Below, in pieces: positions 45,570 to 55,404 of a stretch of DNA of 64,000 nt (positions are counted from its first letter, which is position 1; every line of letters starts with the position of its first letter). Origin of the DNA: Oscillospiraceae bacterium (lineage in GTDB: Bacteria > Bacillota > Clostridia > Oscillospirales > Ruminococcaceae); the NCBI GenBank assembly GCA_017828975.1, contig JAGAJN010000024.1, positions 1-64,000 of the forward strand, given 5' to 3'. The notes below the pieces were generated by a model. The model was not told the origin of the DNA, ran no database searches, and was given only the letters and a program-made list of their open reading frames with translations. Both the position numbers and the translations under genes were made by a program.

Positions 45570-47603
45570 ATGACCTTATCTGACCCCATAACAAACCTGA
45601 AAGGCGTCGGCGAAAAGCGGGCAAAGCTGTATAAAAAAATGGGCATAGAAACTGTCAGCGACCTGCTGAACAGATTTCCCAGAGGATATATCGACTATAC
45701 CTCACCCGTCAGTATCTCGGAAACCGTCCTGAACGAGTATAACGTCATCTGCTGCACCGTTAAACAGATAATGCAGCCCGCAAGGATACGCAAAGGGCTG
45801 ACCGTTTTCAAAATAATCGTCACCGACAGCACCGACGACCTGACCGTTGTCATCTATAACAACCCCTACGCCGCCGACGTTTTCAAGGCGGACGGCGAAT
45901 TTCTCCTCTACGGCAAGGTCACAGGCGGCTTCACACGAAAGGAAATGAATTCCCCACAAGTAATCCGTGGGGACGCCGACAGCAAGATACTCCCCCTCTA
46001 CCACCTGACCGAGGGGCTGACCAACCCCATGATAATCACCAACGTGAAGGAGGCAATAAGCAGCGTCGGGCACCTTCTCGTTGACTATATGCCCCGTGAT
46101 ATTTTGTCGGAAAATACGCTCTGCACCCGTGAATATGCCGTTGAGAATATCCATTTTCCCATGGACGACAGGGCAATTCTTCTGGCGAAAAAACGCCTTG
46201 CCTTCGACGAATTTTTCTTCCTTAGGCTGGGAATGTCCTATCTGAAAAATCATCAGCGGACAAAAAGCAGCTTCAAAATGAAGGCAGTTTCCATGGCACC
46301 CTTTGAAAAATCGCTGCCCTTTGAGCTGACAAATGCCCAGAAAAAGGCGGTTTCCGAGATATGCGGGGATATGCTGGGCGGATACCCCATGAACAGGCTG
46401 GTTCAGGGAGATGTCGGTTCGGGAAAGACCGCAGTTGCGGCGGCGGCTTGCTATTTTGCGGCGAAAAACGGCTGTCAGGCGGCGCTTATGGCACCTACGG
46501 AAATTCTGGCGGCACAGCATTTCAACACCCTTTCGGCAATGCTTGAGCCGCTGGGGATAAAGACCGCACTTCTGACGGGCTCCCTGTCCGTCAAGGAGAA
46601 AAACGCCGTCCGCAGGGGGCTGAAAAACGGCGAGATACAGGTCGTTGCGGGGACTCATGCGCTTATCTCAAAGGCAACGGAGTTTTCGTCGCTGGCACTT
46701 GTCATCACCGACGAGCAGCACCGCTTCGGCGTAAATCAGCGGGCAATGCTGGCGGACAAGGGGGCAAATCCCCACAAGCTGGTAATGTCTGCAACGCCTA
46801 TCCCCCGCACACTGGCGCTGATGATATACGGAGATCTGGACATTTCGGTGCTGAACGAATTACCGAAGGGCAGGCAGCCTGTGGACACCTTCGCCGTTAC
46901 GGGAAAGCTTCGGGAGAGGGCTTACGGGTTCGTCAGAAAGCAGCTGGACGAGGGCAGACAGGGGTATATAGTCTGTCCGCTCATCACGGACACCGAGGGA
47001 GATTCCGAGCTTATCGCAGCGGAAAAATATGCCGAGGACCTGAAAAACGGATCATTCAAAAACTACTCTGTGGGACTTCTCCACGGCAAGATGACAGCCG
47101 CCGAAAAGGACGAGGCAATGCAGCGGTTCAAGGACGGAGAAACTGCGCTGTTAGTGGCAACTACGGTGGTTGAGGTAGGCGTCGATGTGCCCAATGCCGC
47201 TATAATGGTAATAGAAAATTCAGATAGATTCGGACTGTCCCAGCTGCACCAGCTGAGGGGCAGAGTGGGACGTGGACAGTATAAAAGCTACTGTATTCTT
47301 ATTACGGACAATCCCACCGAGGAAACAAGACAGCGGCTAAAGATAATATCCTCCACCTCCGACGGCTTCAGGATCGCCGAGGAGGATCTGAAGCTGAGAG
47401 GTTCGGGGGACTTTTTCGGGGACAGGCAGCACGGTCTGCCGCCGCTGAAATTTGCGGAGATGTCCTCTGACAGGGAGCTTTTAAATGCCTGTCAGAATGC
47501 AGCAAAAAAGATAACCGACAGCGACCCCATGCTTGAAGATCACCCCAAGCTGCTTGAAGCGGTACAAAAGATGTTTGAGTGCGGGGAAAACGGGCTGAAC
47601 TGA
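45570..47603 (+). CDS. recG: ATP-dependent DNA helicase RecG
   Basis: The protein has 677 residues and remodels stalled forks and branched DNA. It has an N-terminal wedge domain with OB fold (about 1-230), then helicase motif I GDVGSGKTAVAA, Ia APTEILAAQH, II DEQHRFGV, III MSATPIPRTLAL, V VVEVGVDVPNA and VI QLRGRVGRG. ATG 45570 is preferred because AAAGGA is at a workable distance, while the GTG 45561 would be too close. It is somewhat distant from its neighbours, with its own leader. Confidence 0.96.
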   Translation: MTLSDPITNLKGVGEKRAKLYKKMGIETVSDLLNRFPRGYIDYTSPVSISETVLNEYNVICCTVKQIMQPARIRKGLTVFKIIVTDSTDDLTVVIYNNPYAADVFKADGEFLLYGKVTGGFTRKEMNSPQVIRGDADSKILPLYHLTEGLTNPMIITNVKEAISSVGHLLVDYMPRDILSENTLCTREYAVENIHFPMDDRAILLAKKRLAFDEFFFLRLGMSYLKNHQRTKSSFKMKAVSMAPFEKSLPFELTNAQKKAVSEICGDMLGGYPMNRLVQGDVGSGKTAVAAAACYFAAKNGCQAALMAPTEILAAQHFNTLSAMLEPLGIKTALLTGSLSVKEKNAVRRGLKNGEIQVVAGTHALISKATEFSSLALVITDEQHRFGVNQRAMLADKGANPHKLVMSATPIPRTLALMIYGDLDISVLNELPKGRQPVDTFAVTGKLRERAYGFVRKQLDEGRQGYIVCPLITDTEGDSELIAAEKYAEDLKNGSFKNYSVGLLHGKMTAAEKDEAMQRFKDGETALLVATTVVEVGVDVPNAAIMVIENSDRFGLSQLHQLRGRVGRGQYKSYCILITDNPTEETRQRLKIISSTSDGFRIAEEDLKLRGSGDFFGDRQHGLPPLKFAEMSSDRELLNACQNAAKKITDSDPMLEDHPKLLEAVQKMFECGENGLN

Positions 47604-47673
47604 ATGTTGAATGTTGAGAGTTGAATGATGAATTATTGCAGCACTTAACACTAATAAAGAAAGGAAGATAGAA

Positions 47674-48405
47674 TTGCACCCTAATTCGGGAAAAATACGG
47701 CTTGACAGGTATCTGTCCGAGCAGACAAGCTATTCACGAAATGAGATAAAGGAATTCATAAAGCGGCGTGTAGTCACGGTAAACGGCGAAACTGCCCGCC
47801 TGTTTGATATGAAGATCGCCCCGGGGACGGACGCTGTTTCCATTGAGGGAAATGCCGTGGAATACCGTGAGCACGTCTACCTTATGCTCAACAAGCCCGC
47901 AGGGACGGTCTGCGCCACCCGTGACGAGCTTAGCGAAACCGTTTTGCAGCTTATCCCCGAAAACCTCCGCAGAAAGGGACTTTTCCCTGCAGGACGCCTT
48001 GACAAGGACACCGAAGGCTTCGTGTTCATCACCGACGACGGGGACTTGGCACACCGTATGCTCTCCCCGAAAAATCACGTCGAAAAGCTGTATTACGCCG
48101 AATTGTCCGAGCCGCTTTCCGAGTCTGCTATCGAGCTTTTTGCATCGGGAATGACCGTTGACGGCGGCGAAAAATGTCTGCCCGCAAAGCTGACATTCCC
48201 CGACCCATCCGACAGAAAAAAGGTGCATATCACCCTTTGCGAGGGGAAATTCCATCAGGTAAAAAGAATGGTTCATGCGGCAGGCAGCGAGGTGGTATAT
48301 CTCAGGCGGATAAGGATAGGCGGGGTGACCCTGGACGAAAATCTGCCCCTTGGAGCCGTTCGGGAAATGTTGCACAAAGAAGTCGAAAATATTATTGCAC
48401 TTTAA
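47674..48405 (+). CDS. RsuA-family 16S rRNA pseudouridine synthase
   Basis: The protein has 243 residues. An N-terminal S4 domain (IRLDRYLSEQTSYSRNEIKEFIKRR) precedes the synthase domain with the catalytic aspartate Asp110 in GRLDKDTEGF and a typical end FHQVKRMVHAAGSEVVYLRRIRIGG. Size and the absence of a long tail favour RsuA (U516 of 16S rRNA) over RluB. The start is TTG 47674 with AAGGAAG. Confidence 0.9.
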   Translation: MHPNSGKIRLDRYLSEQTSYSRNEIKEFIKRRVVTVNGETARLFDMKIAPGTDAVSIEGNAVEYREHVYLMLNKPAGTVCATRDELSETVLQLIPENLRRKGLFPAGRLDKDTEGFVFITDDGDLAHRMLSPKNHVEKLYYAELSEPLSESAIELFASGMTVDGGEKCLPAKLTFPDPSDRKKVHITLCEGKFHQVKRMVHAAGSEVVYLRRIRIGGVTLDENLPLGAVREMLHKEVENIIAL

Positions 48406-48492
48406 CATATTTCCGACAATAAAAGAATTTTCGGCGGTTTTTTTTCGTCAAACTAAATAAATACCGAATTGTAAGTTTGGATAATTATAGTC

Positions 48493-48521
48493 TTGAAAAA
48501 AATTGAAAATATTGTTATGAT
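48493..48521 (+). promoter_or_regulatory. msmK promoter
   Basis: TTGAAA (48493-48498) and TATGAT (48516-48521) lie 17 bp apart. A leader of about 120 nt with no clear structure precedes the gene. Confidence 0.65.
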
Positions 48522-48649
48522 AATAACAGAGCCGAAATTGTGTTGTTATTCCGTACGGATATTTTTATCCGATTGGAATTCAAGTCGGAGCATCAATGCG
48601 GAAACATAACGCTGCGGCAGAATTAATTCTTTAGGGAGGTCCTCAAAAA

Positions 48650-49792
48650 ATGGCAAGTTTGTCACTCAGAAACATTTATAAGAAGTATCCCGGCGGCGTA
48701 GTAGCCGTTTCTGACGTAAACCTCGAGATCAAGGACAAGGAGTTCATCATTCTCGTTGGTCCTTCCGGATGCGGTAAGTCTACTACCCTCCGTATGATCG
48801 CCGGTCTTGAAGAAATCTCCGAAGGTGAGCTGTACATCGGCGACCGTCTTGTTAACGACGTTGCTCCTAAGGACAGAGATATTGCGATGGTTTTCCAGAA
48901 CTACGCTCTGTATCCTCATATGACAGTATTCGAGAACATGGCTTTCGGTCTGAAGCTCCGTAAGGTTCCTAAGGACGAGATCGCTCGTAAGGTTGAGGAA
49001 GCTGCTAGGATCCTCGACATCTCTCACCTTCTCGACAGAAAGCCTAAGGCTCTTTCCGGTGGTCAGAGACAGCGTGTTGCGCTGGGCCGTGCTATCGTAC
49101 GTGAACCTCAGGTATTCCTCCTCGACGAGCCTCTGTCCAACCTGGACGCTAAGCTGAGAGCTCAGATGAGAACCGAGATCTCCAAGCTCCACCAGAAGCT
49201 GGGTACAACATTCATCTACGTAACTCATGACCAGACTGAGGCTATGACGATGGGTGACCGTATCGTTGTTATGAAGGACGGTTTCGTTCAGCAGGTTGAT
49301 TCTCCTCAGAATCTGTATGCTTCTCCCGTAAACCAGTTCGTTGCAGGCTTCATGGGATCTCCTCAGATGAACTTCGTTGATGCTGTTCTCAGAAAGATCG
49401 ACGGAAGATACAACATCGAATTCGGTTCCGAGGACACCAAGACCTCCAGAGGAAAGAAGTACTATGTTGAGCTGCCCGATGCTAAGGTTGATGACATTGC
49501 ACTTTCCGAGCTGGTTGACAAGGAGATCATCATGGGTGTTCGTCCCGAGAACATTCACGACGAGGAAATGTTCCTCTCCGCTGCTAAGACCGGTATCATC
49601 GAGTGTAACGTTGAAATTACCGAAATGATGGGTGCTGAAACATACCTGTACCTGAACTGCGAGGGTATTCCTCTTACTGCAAGAGTTGACCCCAGATCTA
49701 CCGCAAGACCTCAGGACGTTATCAAGGTTGCTATCGATCCCAACAAGATCCACATCTTCGACAAGGAAACCGAAAAGACCGTTATCAACTGA
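48650..49792 (+). CDS. msmK: Sugar ABC transporter ATPase, MsmK/UgpC type
   Basis: The protein has 380 residues. Walker [11 protein letters not shown] lies near residue 38, the signature [19 protein letters not shown] near 135 and Walker [13 protein letters not shown] near 157. The C-terminal regulatory OB domains are typical of MalK/MsmK. No permease or binding protein is adjacent, so it is probably a shared ATPase energising several sugar importers, as described for MsmK and MsiK. Codon use (CGT, GCT, GTT, CTC) is much more biased than its neighbours, which suggests high expression. Confidence 0.94.
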   Translation: MASLSLRNIYKKYPGGVVAVSDVNLEIKDKEFIILVGPSGCGKSTTLRMIAGLEEISEGELYIGDRLVNDVAPKDRDIAMVFQNYALYPHMTVFENMAFGLKLRKVPKDEIARKVEEAARILDISHLLDRKPKALSGGQRQRVALGRAIVREPQVFLLDEPLSNLDAKLRAQMRTEISKLHQKLGTTFIYVTHDQTEAMTMGDRIVVMKDGFVQQVDSPQNLYASPVNQFVAGFMGSPQMNFVDAVLRKIDGRYNIEFGSEDTKTSRGKKYYVELPDAKVDDIALSELVDKEIIMGVRPENIHDEEMFLSAAKTGIIECNVEITEMMGAETYLYLNCEGIPLTARVDPRSTARPQDVIKVAIDPNKIHIFDKETEKTVIN

Positions 49793-49815
49793 TAATTGTT
49801 TCATCGAGATATTTT

Positions 49816-49846
49816 CCGCCGTGCCCTTGGGTGCGGCGGTTTTTTT
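49816..49846 (+). terminator. msmK terminator
   Basis: The stem CCGCCGTGCCC/GGGTGCGGCGG (imperfect) is followed by seven T's, 24 nt after the stop codon. Confidence 0.88.
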
Positions 49847-49889
49847 GTATAAAAATGGACTTCCGTTGAATTCGGAAGCCCGTTTTTTA

Positions 49890-50291
49890 TCATTCTATCC
49901 ATTTGTTTTTGACGGAAATGCCTATTAATGTTAATGCGCCCGAAATTATATTCATTACGCAATACCAGAATAAAAATCTGCTGAATACCTCGTAAGATTC
50001 CCGCTGCGGGATCTTGGTCGAAAGTATGATAACACCCAAAGCTATCTCAAAAAGAGAATATATCAAGATCGGCAAATGCTTCTCCTCGTTTTGCCTGAAA
50101 TATTCCTTGACAAGGCACCATTGAAAAATGGGGATAAACAGAAACACAAACGGGTCAAGCCAAATAAACAGGACTAAAAGCGCATCATCTCCGCCGTAAC
50201 AGCTCAGAACCATATAAAGGGCGAAAACATTCGGCAGAAAAACATTCACAAGCCCCTTCGGAAGCTCGATTTTTTGTTTCAAGTCAAGCAT
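49890..50291 (-). CDS. Uncharacterised four-helix membrane protein
   Basis: The protein has 133 residues with hydrophobic helices at about 15-30, 38-60, 75-90 and 105-125. Its start codon has GGGGGGAAC upstream. No family is recognised. It is a lone minus-strand gene between msmK and the flagellar operon. Confidence 0.6.
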   Translation of the reverse strand: MLDLKQKIELPKGLVNVFLPNVFALYMVLSCYGGDDALLVLFIWLDPFVFLFIPIFQWCLVKEYFRQNEEKHLPILIYSLFEIALGVIILSTKIPQRESYEVFSRFLFWYCVMNIISGALTLIGISVKNKWIE

Positions 50292-50467
50292 AAGTTCCCC
50301 CCTTTTGACATTATATCATCGAAAATCGGCAGTGTCAACCGACTGTTTTGCAAAATGAGATAAAATATGACAAAATTTTCACAATGTAAAATAATTATTA
50401 TCCAAAATACACAAAAATGCCCGCAGTTTTTTGTATTAAATTCAGCTTATTTTGTTAATATTCGGTC

Positions 50468-50496
50468 TTGAATTTAATAGGAAAAAGGTGTATAAT
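50468..50496 (+). promoter_or_regulatory. Flagellar operon promoter
   Basis: TTGAAT (50468-50473) and TATAAT (50491-50496) lie 17 bp apart, about 97 nt before flgB. It has the housekeeping sigma form rather than a SigD type. Confidence 0.75.
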
Positions 50497-50593
50497 TAAT
50501 AATGATACTATGTGATAAGTATGCCATTTTTTAAGAATGTGAATAAAAATAACCGAGAATGATACAAAATTATAGCCGAAAGGAGCGGTTTTT

Positions 50594-50980
50594 GTGGCTT
50601 TATTTCAGAATACCCCCTTTAAGCTGATGGAACAGGGTCTTGACGCCGTATGGTACAAGCAAAAGGTCATCAGCCATAACATTTCTAATTCAGATACACC
50701 TAATTATAAGGCTAAAAATGTTGACTTCGGACTTGTCCTCGCCGAGGAGCAGTGCAAGTGCGCTTACCATTCCGCAGATCAGGAAAAGGAGATACGGCGC
50801 CCCGTTTCCCTGCGTGTGGTCACGTCCACAGAGCCTGACACAAACTTCACCCTCGATGAAAACAACGTAAACGTCGAAACCGAGGCCATGAAGCTGGTGG
50901 ACGCTCAGTATCAGTACAGCTCGCTTATTGACCATATGAACAATGAGTTTGATATGATCTCCGCCGTTTTGCAGAAGTAA
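50594..50980 (+). CDS. flgB: Flagellar basal-body rod protein FlgB
   Basis: The protein has 128 residues. It is a proximal rod subunit. It has the family N-terminus (YKQKVISHNISNSDTPNYKAKNVDF) and C-terminal helix (AMKLVDAQYQYSSLIDHMNNEFDMI). The start is GTG 50594 after AAAGGAGC. It opens the fla/che-type operon. Confidence 0.95.
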   Translation: MALFQNTPFKLMEQGLDAVWYKQKVISHNISNSDTPNYKAKNVDFGLVLAEEQCKCAYHSADQEKEIRRPVSLRVVTSTEPDTNFTLDENNVNVETEAMKLVDAQYQYSSLIDHMNNEFDMISAVLQK

Positions 50981-51009
50981 TAACCGTTGAATTTTGAAAG
51001 GAGCGGCTT

Positions 51010-51456
51010 ATGTCGTTTATAAATTCGCTTGATATAGGTGCTTCGGCACTTTCCGCTCAGCGCCTGAGAATGGACGTTATCTCACAGAATATCGCAATGT
51101 CCGATGCTTACGAAACCGAGGAGGGCGGGGCGTACCGCCGTCAGATGGTGGTGTTTGTGGAGAAAAAGAGCTTCGCAGATACCCTTGAGGATCAGGTTTC
51201 CCGCAGACATTCGTCGAAATACAGGCTTTCGGGCGTTAAGGTAACTCAGGTGGTGGAGGACGAAACTCCCCTCGTTCCCGTTTATGACCCGGAAAATCCC
51301 GCCGCCGACGAGGAAGGCTACATATATATGCCCAACGTCGACAAGACCAAGGAAAACATCGACATGCTGGCTGCTCAGCGTTCCTACGAGGCAAACGCTT
51401 CCGCAATCGCCGCAGTTAAGGCAATGCTTACAAAAGCTATGGAACTTGGAAAATGA
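51010..51456 (+). CDS. flgC: Flagellar basal-body rod protein FlgC
   Basis: The protein has 148 residues and is the rod partner of FlgB. Signatures are LDIGASALSAQRLRMDVISQNIA and the C-terminal YMPNVDKTKENIDMLAAQRSYEANASAI. AAAGGAG precedes the ATG. Confidence 0.96.
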   Translation: MSFINSLDIGASALSAQRLRMDVISQNIAMSDAYETEEGGAYRRQMVVFVEKKSFADTLEDQVSRRHSSKYRLSGVKVTQVVEDETPLVPVYDPENPAADEEGYIYMPNVDKTKENIDMLAAQRSYEANASAIAAVKAMLTKAMELGK

Positions 51457-51474
51457 CCGAAAGGATAAAATATT

Positions 51475-51792
51475 ATGTTTATTGTACCTTTAAGCCCGAC
51501 TATAACCCCTCTTAACACCCCCGCACAGCTGGGACTCGAAAAGACCGCCGCTGCTTCGGAGGATAACTCTCAGCCCTCCTTCAAGGACGTTTTCAAGGAG
51601 GCTTATGACGCTGTTACAGAAACTCAGCGTGTCACTCAGGAGGACAGCGTCAAGCTTGTTATGGGCGAGATAGACGACCTTCACACCATCAATCTGAACG
51701 CTAAAAAGGCTCAGATGGCGGTGCAGACCTTTGTTGCTATCAAAAATACCGCCGTTGATGCCTACAAGGAGCTTATGGGCATTTCGCTGTGA
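51475..51792 (+). CDS. fliE: Flagellar hook-basal body protein FliE
   Basis: The protein has 105 residues. FliE joins the MS ring to the rod. The C-terminal half (DIDDLHTINLNAKKAQMAVQ-like segment, then KNTAVDAYKELMGISL) is diagnostic. It starts 18 bp after flgC. Confidence 0.93.
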   Translation: MFIVPLSPTITPLNTPAQLGLEKTAAASEDNSQPSFKDVFKEAYDAVTETQRVTQEDSVKLVMGEIDDLHTINLNAKKAQMAVQTFVAIKNTAVDAYKELMGISL

Positions 51793-51851
51793 TCGGCAAA
51801 AATCTAGATAAACGCCGTTTTTCCGACGGTTAAGGAAGGAAACACATAAAG

Positions 51852-53528
51852 ATGGAAAACCCTTTCAGCAAGGTTTTAAGCTCCTTTTCCCAGTTCTGGG
51901 AGGCTCAGGAGAAGAAAAGAAGAATACTTATAATTGCTGTTGCCGCTGCGATAATCGTGGCTGCGATAGTTATTACAATTATACTGAATGTAAAAAAGGA
52001 AGTCGTGCTTTTTGACGGTCTGGATTCCGAGGAGGCTTCGCAGATAGCCACGATCATTCAGGGCGAAGGCTACGATGTTACCGTCAGATCGGGCGGTAAG
52101 ATCATCGTCGAAAAGGGCACCGAGGACGAGCTGACTATGAAGCTCGCCGAGCAGGGTTATCCGAAAAATTCTCTGGATTATACTACCTGGATAAATAACG
52201 TGGATATGTTCTCCACCGACTACGAAAAGCGTGAGTACGCAAGGATCCAGACACAGGAAAGACTTGCCGCTACTCTGGAAACCATTTCCGGCGTTCGTCA
52301 GGCGATAGTGAACATCTCCCTGCCCGAGCAGAAAAACACGGTAATTGTGGAGAACAAGCTCCCCGCTACCGTTTCCGTTACGCTGCATCTTGAAAACGGA
52401 GTTACCCTCACCAACAATCAAAAGGCGGGTATCTACTCCCTGATAATGCACGCTCTGGGAGGTACTGGACTTACCGAGGACAATATCACCGTCACCGACG
52501 GAAACGGAGTTCTGCTGTTAGTCGGCGAGGAAAGCGTTGACGTTGTTGCCGACGAAACAAGAAAGTTCAAGTTCAAGTCGGATTTTGAGGAATCCATCAG
52601 ACAGAAGATCCTCTCAATGCTGGTAAGAGCCTATGGTGAGGACGGCGTTGAGGTTGCCGTAAATGCAGTCCTCGACTTTGACAAGCAGGTCCAGGAAAAC
52701 ACCGAATATGCCGCAGAGGGCGAAAATCCCGACGGCTATCAGGCAGGCGTTCTCCAGCACCGTGACGAGAGCTATGCCGCAGGTTCAACAGATGCTGCGG
52801 GCGGTCTTGCGGGACTTGAGCCTAATGCCGACGACAACTATCCCACGGGAAATGCGGGCGAGGACGGCATTTGGCGTGAAAGCGACGATTCCGAAACCTA
52901 CCTTGTAAGTACATACAAGACTCAGCTGGAAAAGCAGGGCTACTATATAAAGGGACTGTCCGTTGCAGTCGTTATCTACACGGACTATCTCTCCGACGCT
53001 CAGAGAGAGCAGATCGCAGAAAGCTGCGCAAGGGCAAGCGGCGTAAACGACGACCTTGTTTCCGTTATCAATCTGCCGAAGCTTACCGAGAATGTTCCCG
53101 CTATGCAGGAGGAGGTAATGTTCGGTCTGAACGCTCAGGAGCTTATTGTGGGCGGTGCGGCAGTAGTTGTTCTGCTTATCATTATCCTGCTTATCTGGTT
53201 TATTGCTTCCAGAAATGCCGCAAGAAAGAAGAAGAAATTCGAGAAGGCTCTGCTGGAGGCTCAGCAGGCGGGCGCAGGCGGCATTATCGACGAGGTGTTC
53301 AATCCCCAGGATACGGAGGGACTCAACATTGCCAGCCTTTCCGATTCCGACCAGGAAACAAAGGAAGTTATCATCAGACGCGAGATCTGCGAATTTGCAC
53401 AGCATAGTCCTCAGATCGTTGCTCAGCTGCTCAAGAACTGGATGAGAGAGGGCGAGGACGAACAGGCAAATAACGGCAAAAAGTCGGCAGCGGCAGCGTC
53501 CGCAGACGGAGGTACGAACAATGAGTGA
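51852..53528 (+). CDS. fliF: Flagellar MS-ring protein FliF
   Basis: The protein has 558 residues. It forms the MS ring in the membrane. TM1 (about 25-46) is followed by ring-building motifs (LFDGLDSEEASQIATIIQGE, EKREYARIQTQERLAATLE) and a periplasmic region, then TM2 (about 437-456) and a cytoplasmic tail that binds FliG. It overlaps fliG by 8 bp. Confidence 0.96.
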   Translation: MENPFSKVLSSFSQFWEAQEKKRRILIIAVAAAIIVAAIVITIILNVKKEVVLFDGLDSEEASQIATIIQGEGYDVTVRSGGKIIVEKGTEDELTMKLAEQGYPKNSLDYTTWINNVDMFSTDYEKREYARIQTQERLAATLETISGVRQAIVNISLPEQKNTVIVENKLPATVSVTLHLENGVTLTNNQKAGIYSLIMHALGGTGLTEDNITVTDGNGVLLLVGEESVDVVADETRKFKFKSDFEESIRQKILSMLVRAYGEDGVEVAVNAVLDFDKQVQENTEYAAEGENPDGYQAGVLQHRDESYAAGSTDAAGGLAGLEPNADDNYPTGNAGEDGIWRESDDSETYLVSTYKTQLEKQGYYIKGLSVAVVIYTDYLSDAQREQIAESCARASGVNDDLVSVINLPKLTENVPAMQEEVMFGLNAQELIVGGAAVVVLLIIILLIWFIASRNAARKKKKFEKALLEAQQAGAGGIIDEVFNPQDTEGLNIASLSDSDQETKEVIIRREICEFAQHSPQIVAQLLKNWMREGEDEQANNGKKSAAAASADGGTNNE

Positions 53529-54531
53529 TATTTCCGAGCTTACCGCAATTCAGCGGTGCGCAACGGTCATTACCGCTATCGGTGCGGAGAATGCCGCCAA
53601 TGTTTACCGCTTTCTCGGGGACGACGAGGTGGAAAAGCTCACCTACGAGGTTTCCACTCTTCCCTATACAGATGTTACTACCGTTAATGAGGTTCTGAAT
53701 GAATTCTACGAGCTTTGCCTGACGCAGAAGGTCATTACCGAGGGCGGCGTGGTTTACGCAAGAAATATCCTGGAAAAGGCTTTCGGCGAGGAACAGGCAA
53801 GGGTGCTTATGGACAAGGTTTCACGTTCCTTGCAGTCCAAGGCGTTCGAGTTTGTCAGAAAATCCGATTACAAGAATCTGCTGGCTATCGTGCAGAACGA
53901 GTACCCGCAGACTATCGCACTTATTCTTTCCTATGTCAACTCCGACCAGGCGGCTGCCGTTCTCAGCGAGCTGCCTAAGGAAAAGCGTGTTGAGGTCGTT
54001 GAGCGTATCGCTAAGATGGACTCCGCCTCCCCCGAAACTATCAAGGCGGTGGAGGATATTCTGGAGAAAAAATTCGCAGATGTCATTTCCATGGACCTTA
54101 CAGAGGTCGGCGGTATCAACTACATTGCCGAGGTACTCAATCACGTGGACAGAGGAACGGAAAAGTTCATCTTCGACGAGCTGGCTGTCAAGAATCCCGA
54201 CCTTGTTGCCGAGATCAGACAGAAGATGTTCGTTTTCGAGGATATTCTTTCGCTGGACTCTATGTCTATCCAGCGTTTCATCAGAGATGTGGAAACCAAG
54301 GACCTGGCGGTGGCTATCAAGGGTTCGTCCCAGGAGGTTGCCGCAGCCCTTTACGCAAATATGCCGAAGAGAATGCAGGAGTCTATCCAGCAGGAGATCG
54401 AATATCTGCATAACGTTCGTATGCGTGACGTTGAAGAGGCGCAGCAGCGTATCGTTGCAGTTATCCGTCATCTGGAGGAGGAAGGCGAGCTGGTTATCGG
54501 AAAGGGCGGAAAGGACGAGATAATTGCTTAA
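53521..54531 (+). CDS. fliG: Flagellar motor switch protein FliG
   Basis: The protein has 336 residues. Armadillo-like domains lead to the C-terminal torque helix (FVFEDILSLDSMSIQRFIRDV). The EHPQ-like middle motif here reads NEYPQTIALILSY. It overlaps fliF and fliH by 8 bp on each side. Confidence 0.96.
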   Translation: MSDISELTAIQRCATVITAIGAENAANVYRFLGDDEVEKLTYEVSTLPYTDVTTVNEVLNEFYELCLTQKVITEGGVVYARNILEKAFGEEQARVLMDKVSRSLQSKAFEFVRKSDYKNLLAIVQNEYPQTIALILSYVNSDQAAAVLSELPKEKRVEVVERIAKMDSASPETIKAVEDILEKKFADVISMDLTEVGGINYIAEVLNHVDRGTEKFIFDELAVKNPDLVAEIRQKMFVFEDILSLDSMSIQRFIRDVETKDLAVAIKGSSQEVAAALYANMPKRMQESIQQEIEYLHNVRMRDVEEAQQRIVAVIRHLEEEGELVIGKGGKDEIIA

Positions 54532-55399
54532 AGTCGTTAAGCCTTCACAGGCAGTTTTCGATTACAATAACAGCGTTGCCATCGACAACACCGTGGTGCT
54601 CCCCCCGCCCCCCGAGGACAGCGACGAGTTCATCTCCTTCCGTGAGCAGAAGCAGCGGGAGGAAGAGGAACGTATCCGCAAGATTCAGGAGCAGGCGGAA
54701 ACGGAAGCCCGTATTCAGCGTGAGATAGAAGCAGGCATCGAGCGTGCCATGAACGAACGCCATATGGTCATCAACGGCGAACGGGACAGGATACTTGAGG
54801 AAGCCAAGGCTCAGGCAAATCATCAGATAGCCGAAGCTAAGGCAGCCGCCATGCAGTATCTCAAAAGGGCAGAGCAAGAGGCAGCCATTGCCATGGAAAA
54901 CGCCCGCAAGGACGGTTACAAGGACGGCTATGCCACGGGCAAAAAGGAAAGCCTTGCCAAATGCGAATCCTACCTTAAGGCGGCGGCAGGCTTCTTAAAC
55001 GAAATAAACTCCCGAAAGGAAGCTTATTATATATCAAATCAGGAGGAAATGAAGGACACGGTCATGGAGCTTGTGCGGAAAATTACCCTCACAGAGCTGA
55101 AAACCGACCCTCATATCCTTGAAGAGATCATCGCACAGGCGGCGAAAAACTTCCGAAATTCCGACTTCGTGAAGATCTCGCTGGCAAAGGGCGAGGTTTC
55201 CGAAAAGCTGAAAACCGACGCAAAATTCCTGAAAGAGCTTATCTCCTTTATCCCCGACATCGAGATAGAAATTCTTCCCGAAGCGGAGGATAACACCGTA
55301 ATTCTCGACAACGGCTCGGAGATAATAGATGCGTCTGTTCCCACTCAGCTGGACTTTTTGCAGGAAATAATCAAGAATACCCGAAGCGCAAGAGGTTAA
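54524..55399 (+). CDS. fliH: Flagellar assembly protein FliH
   Basis: The protein has 291 residues. It regulates the export ATPase FliI. A long acidic and glutamate-rich coiled coil covers about 35-140, followed by the conserved VRKITLTELKTDPHILEEII region and C-terminal FliH/V-ATPase-E-like domain. The start is TTG 54524, inside the end of fliG. Confidence 0.9.
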   Translation: MLKVVKPSQAVFDYNNSVAIDNTVVLPPPPEDSDEFISFREQKQREEEERIRKIQEQAETEARIQREIEAGIERAMNERHMVINGERDRILEEAKAQANHQIAEAKAAAMQYLKRAEQEAAIAMENARKDGYKDGYATGKKESLAKCESYLKAAAGFLNEINSRKEAYYISNQEEMKDTVMELVRKITLTELKTDPHILEEIIAQAAKNFRNSDFVKISLAKGEVSEKLKTDAKFLKELISFIPDIEIEILPEAEDNTVILDNGSEIIDASVPTQLDFLQEIIKNTRSARG

Positions 55400-55404
55400 A
55401 ACAC

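Noticed and set aside
48662-49804. 380-codon open frame antisense to msmK
   Set aside because: It mirrors the biased codon use of msmK, has no ribosome binding site and no recognisable family; the plus-strand gene is unambiguous.
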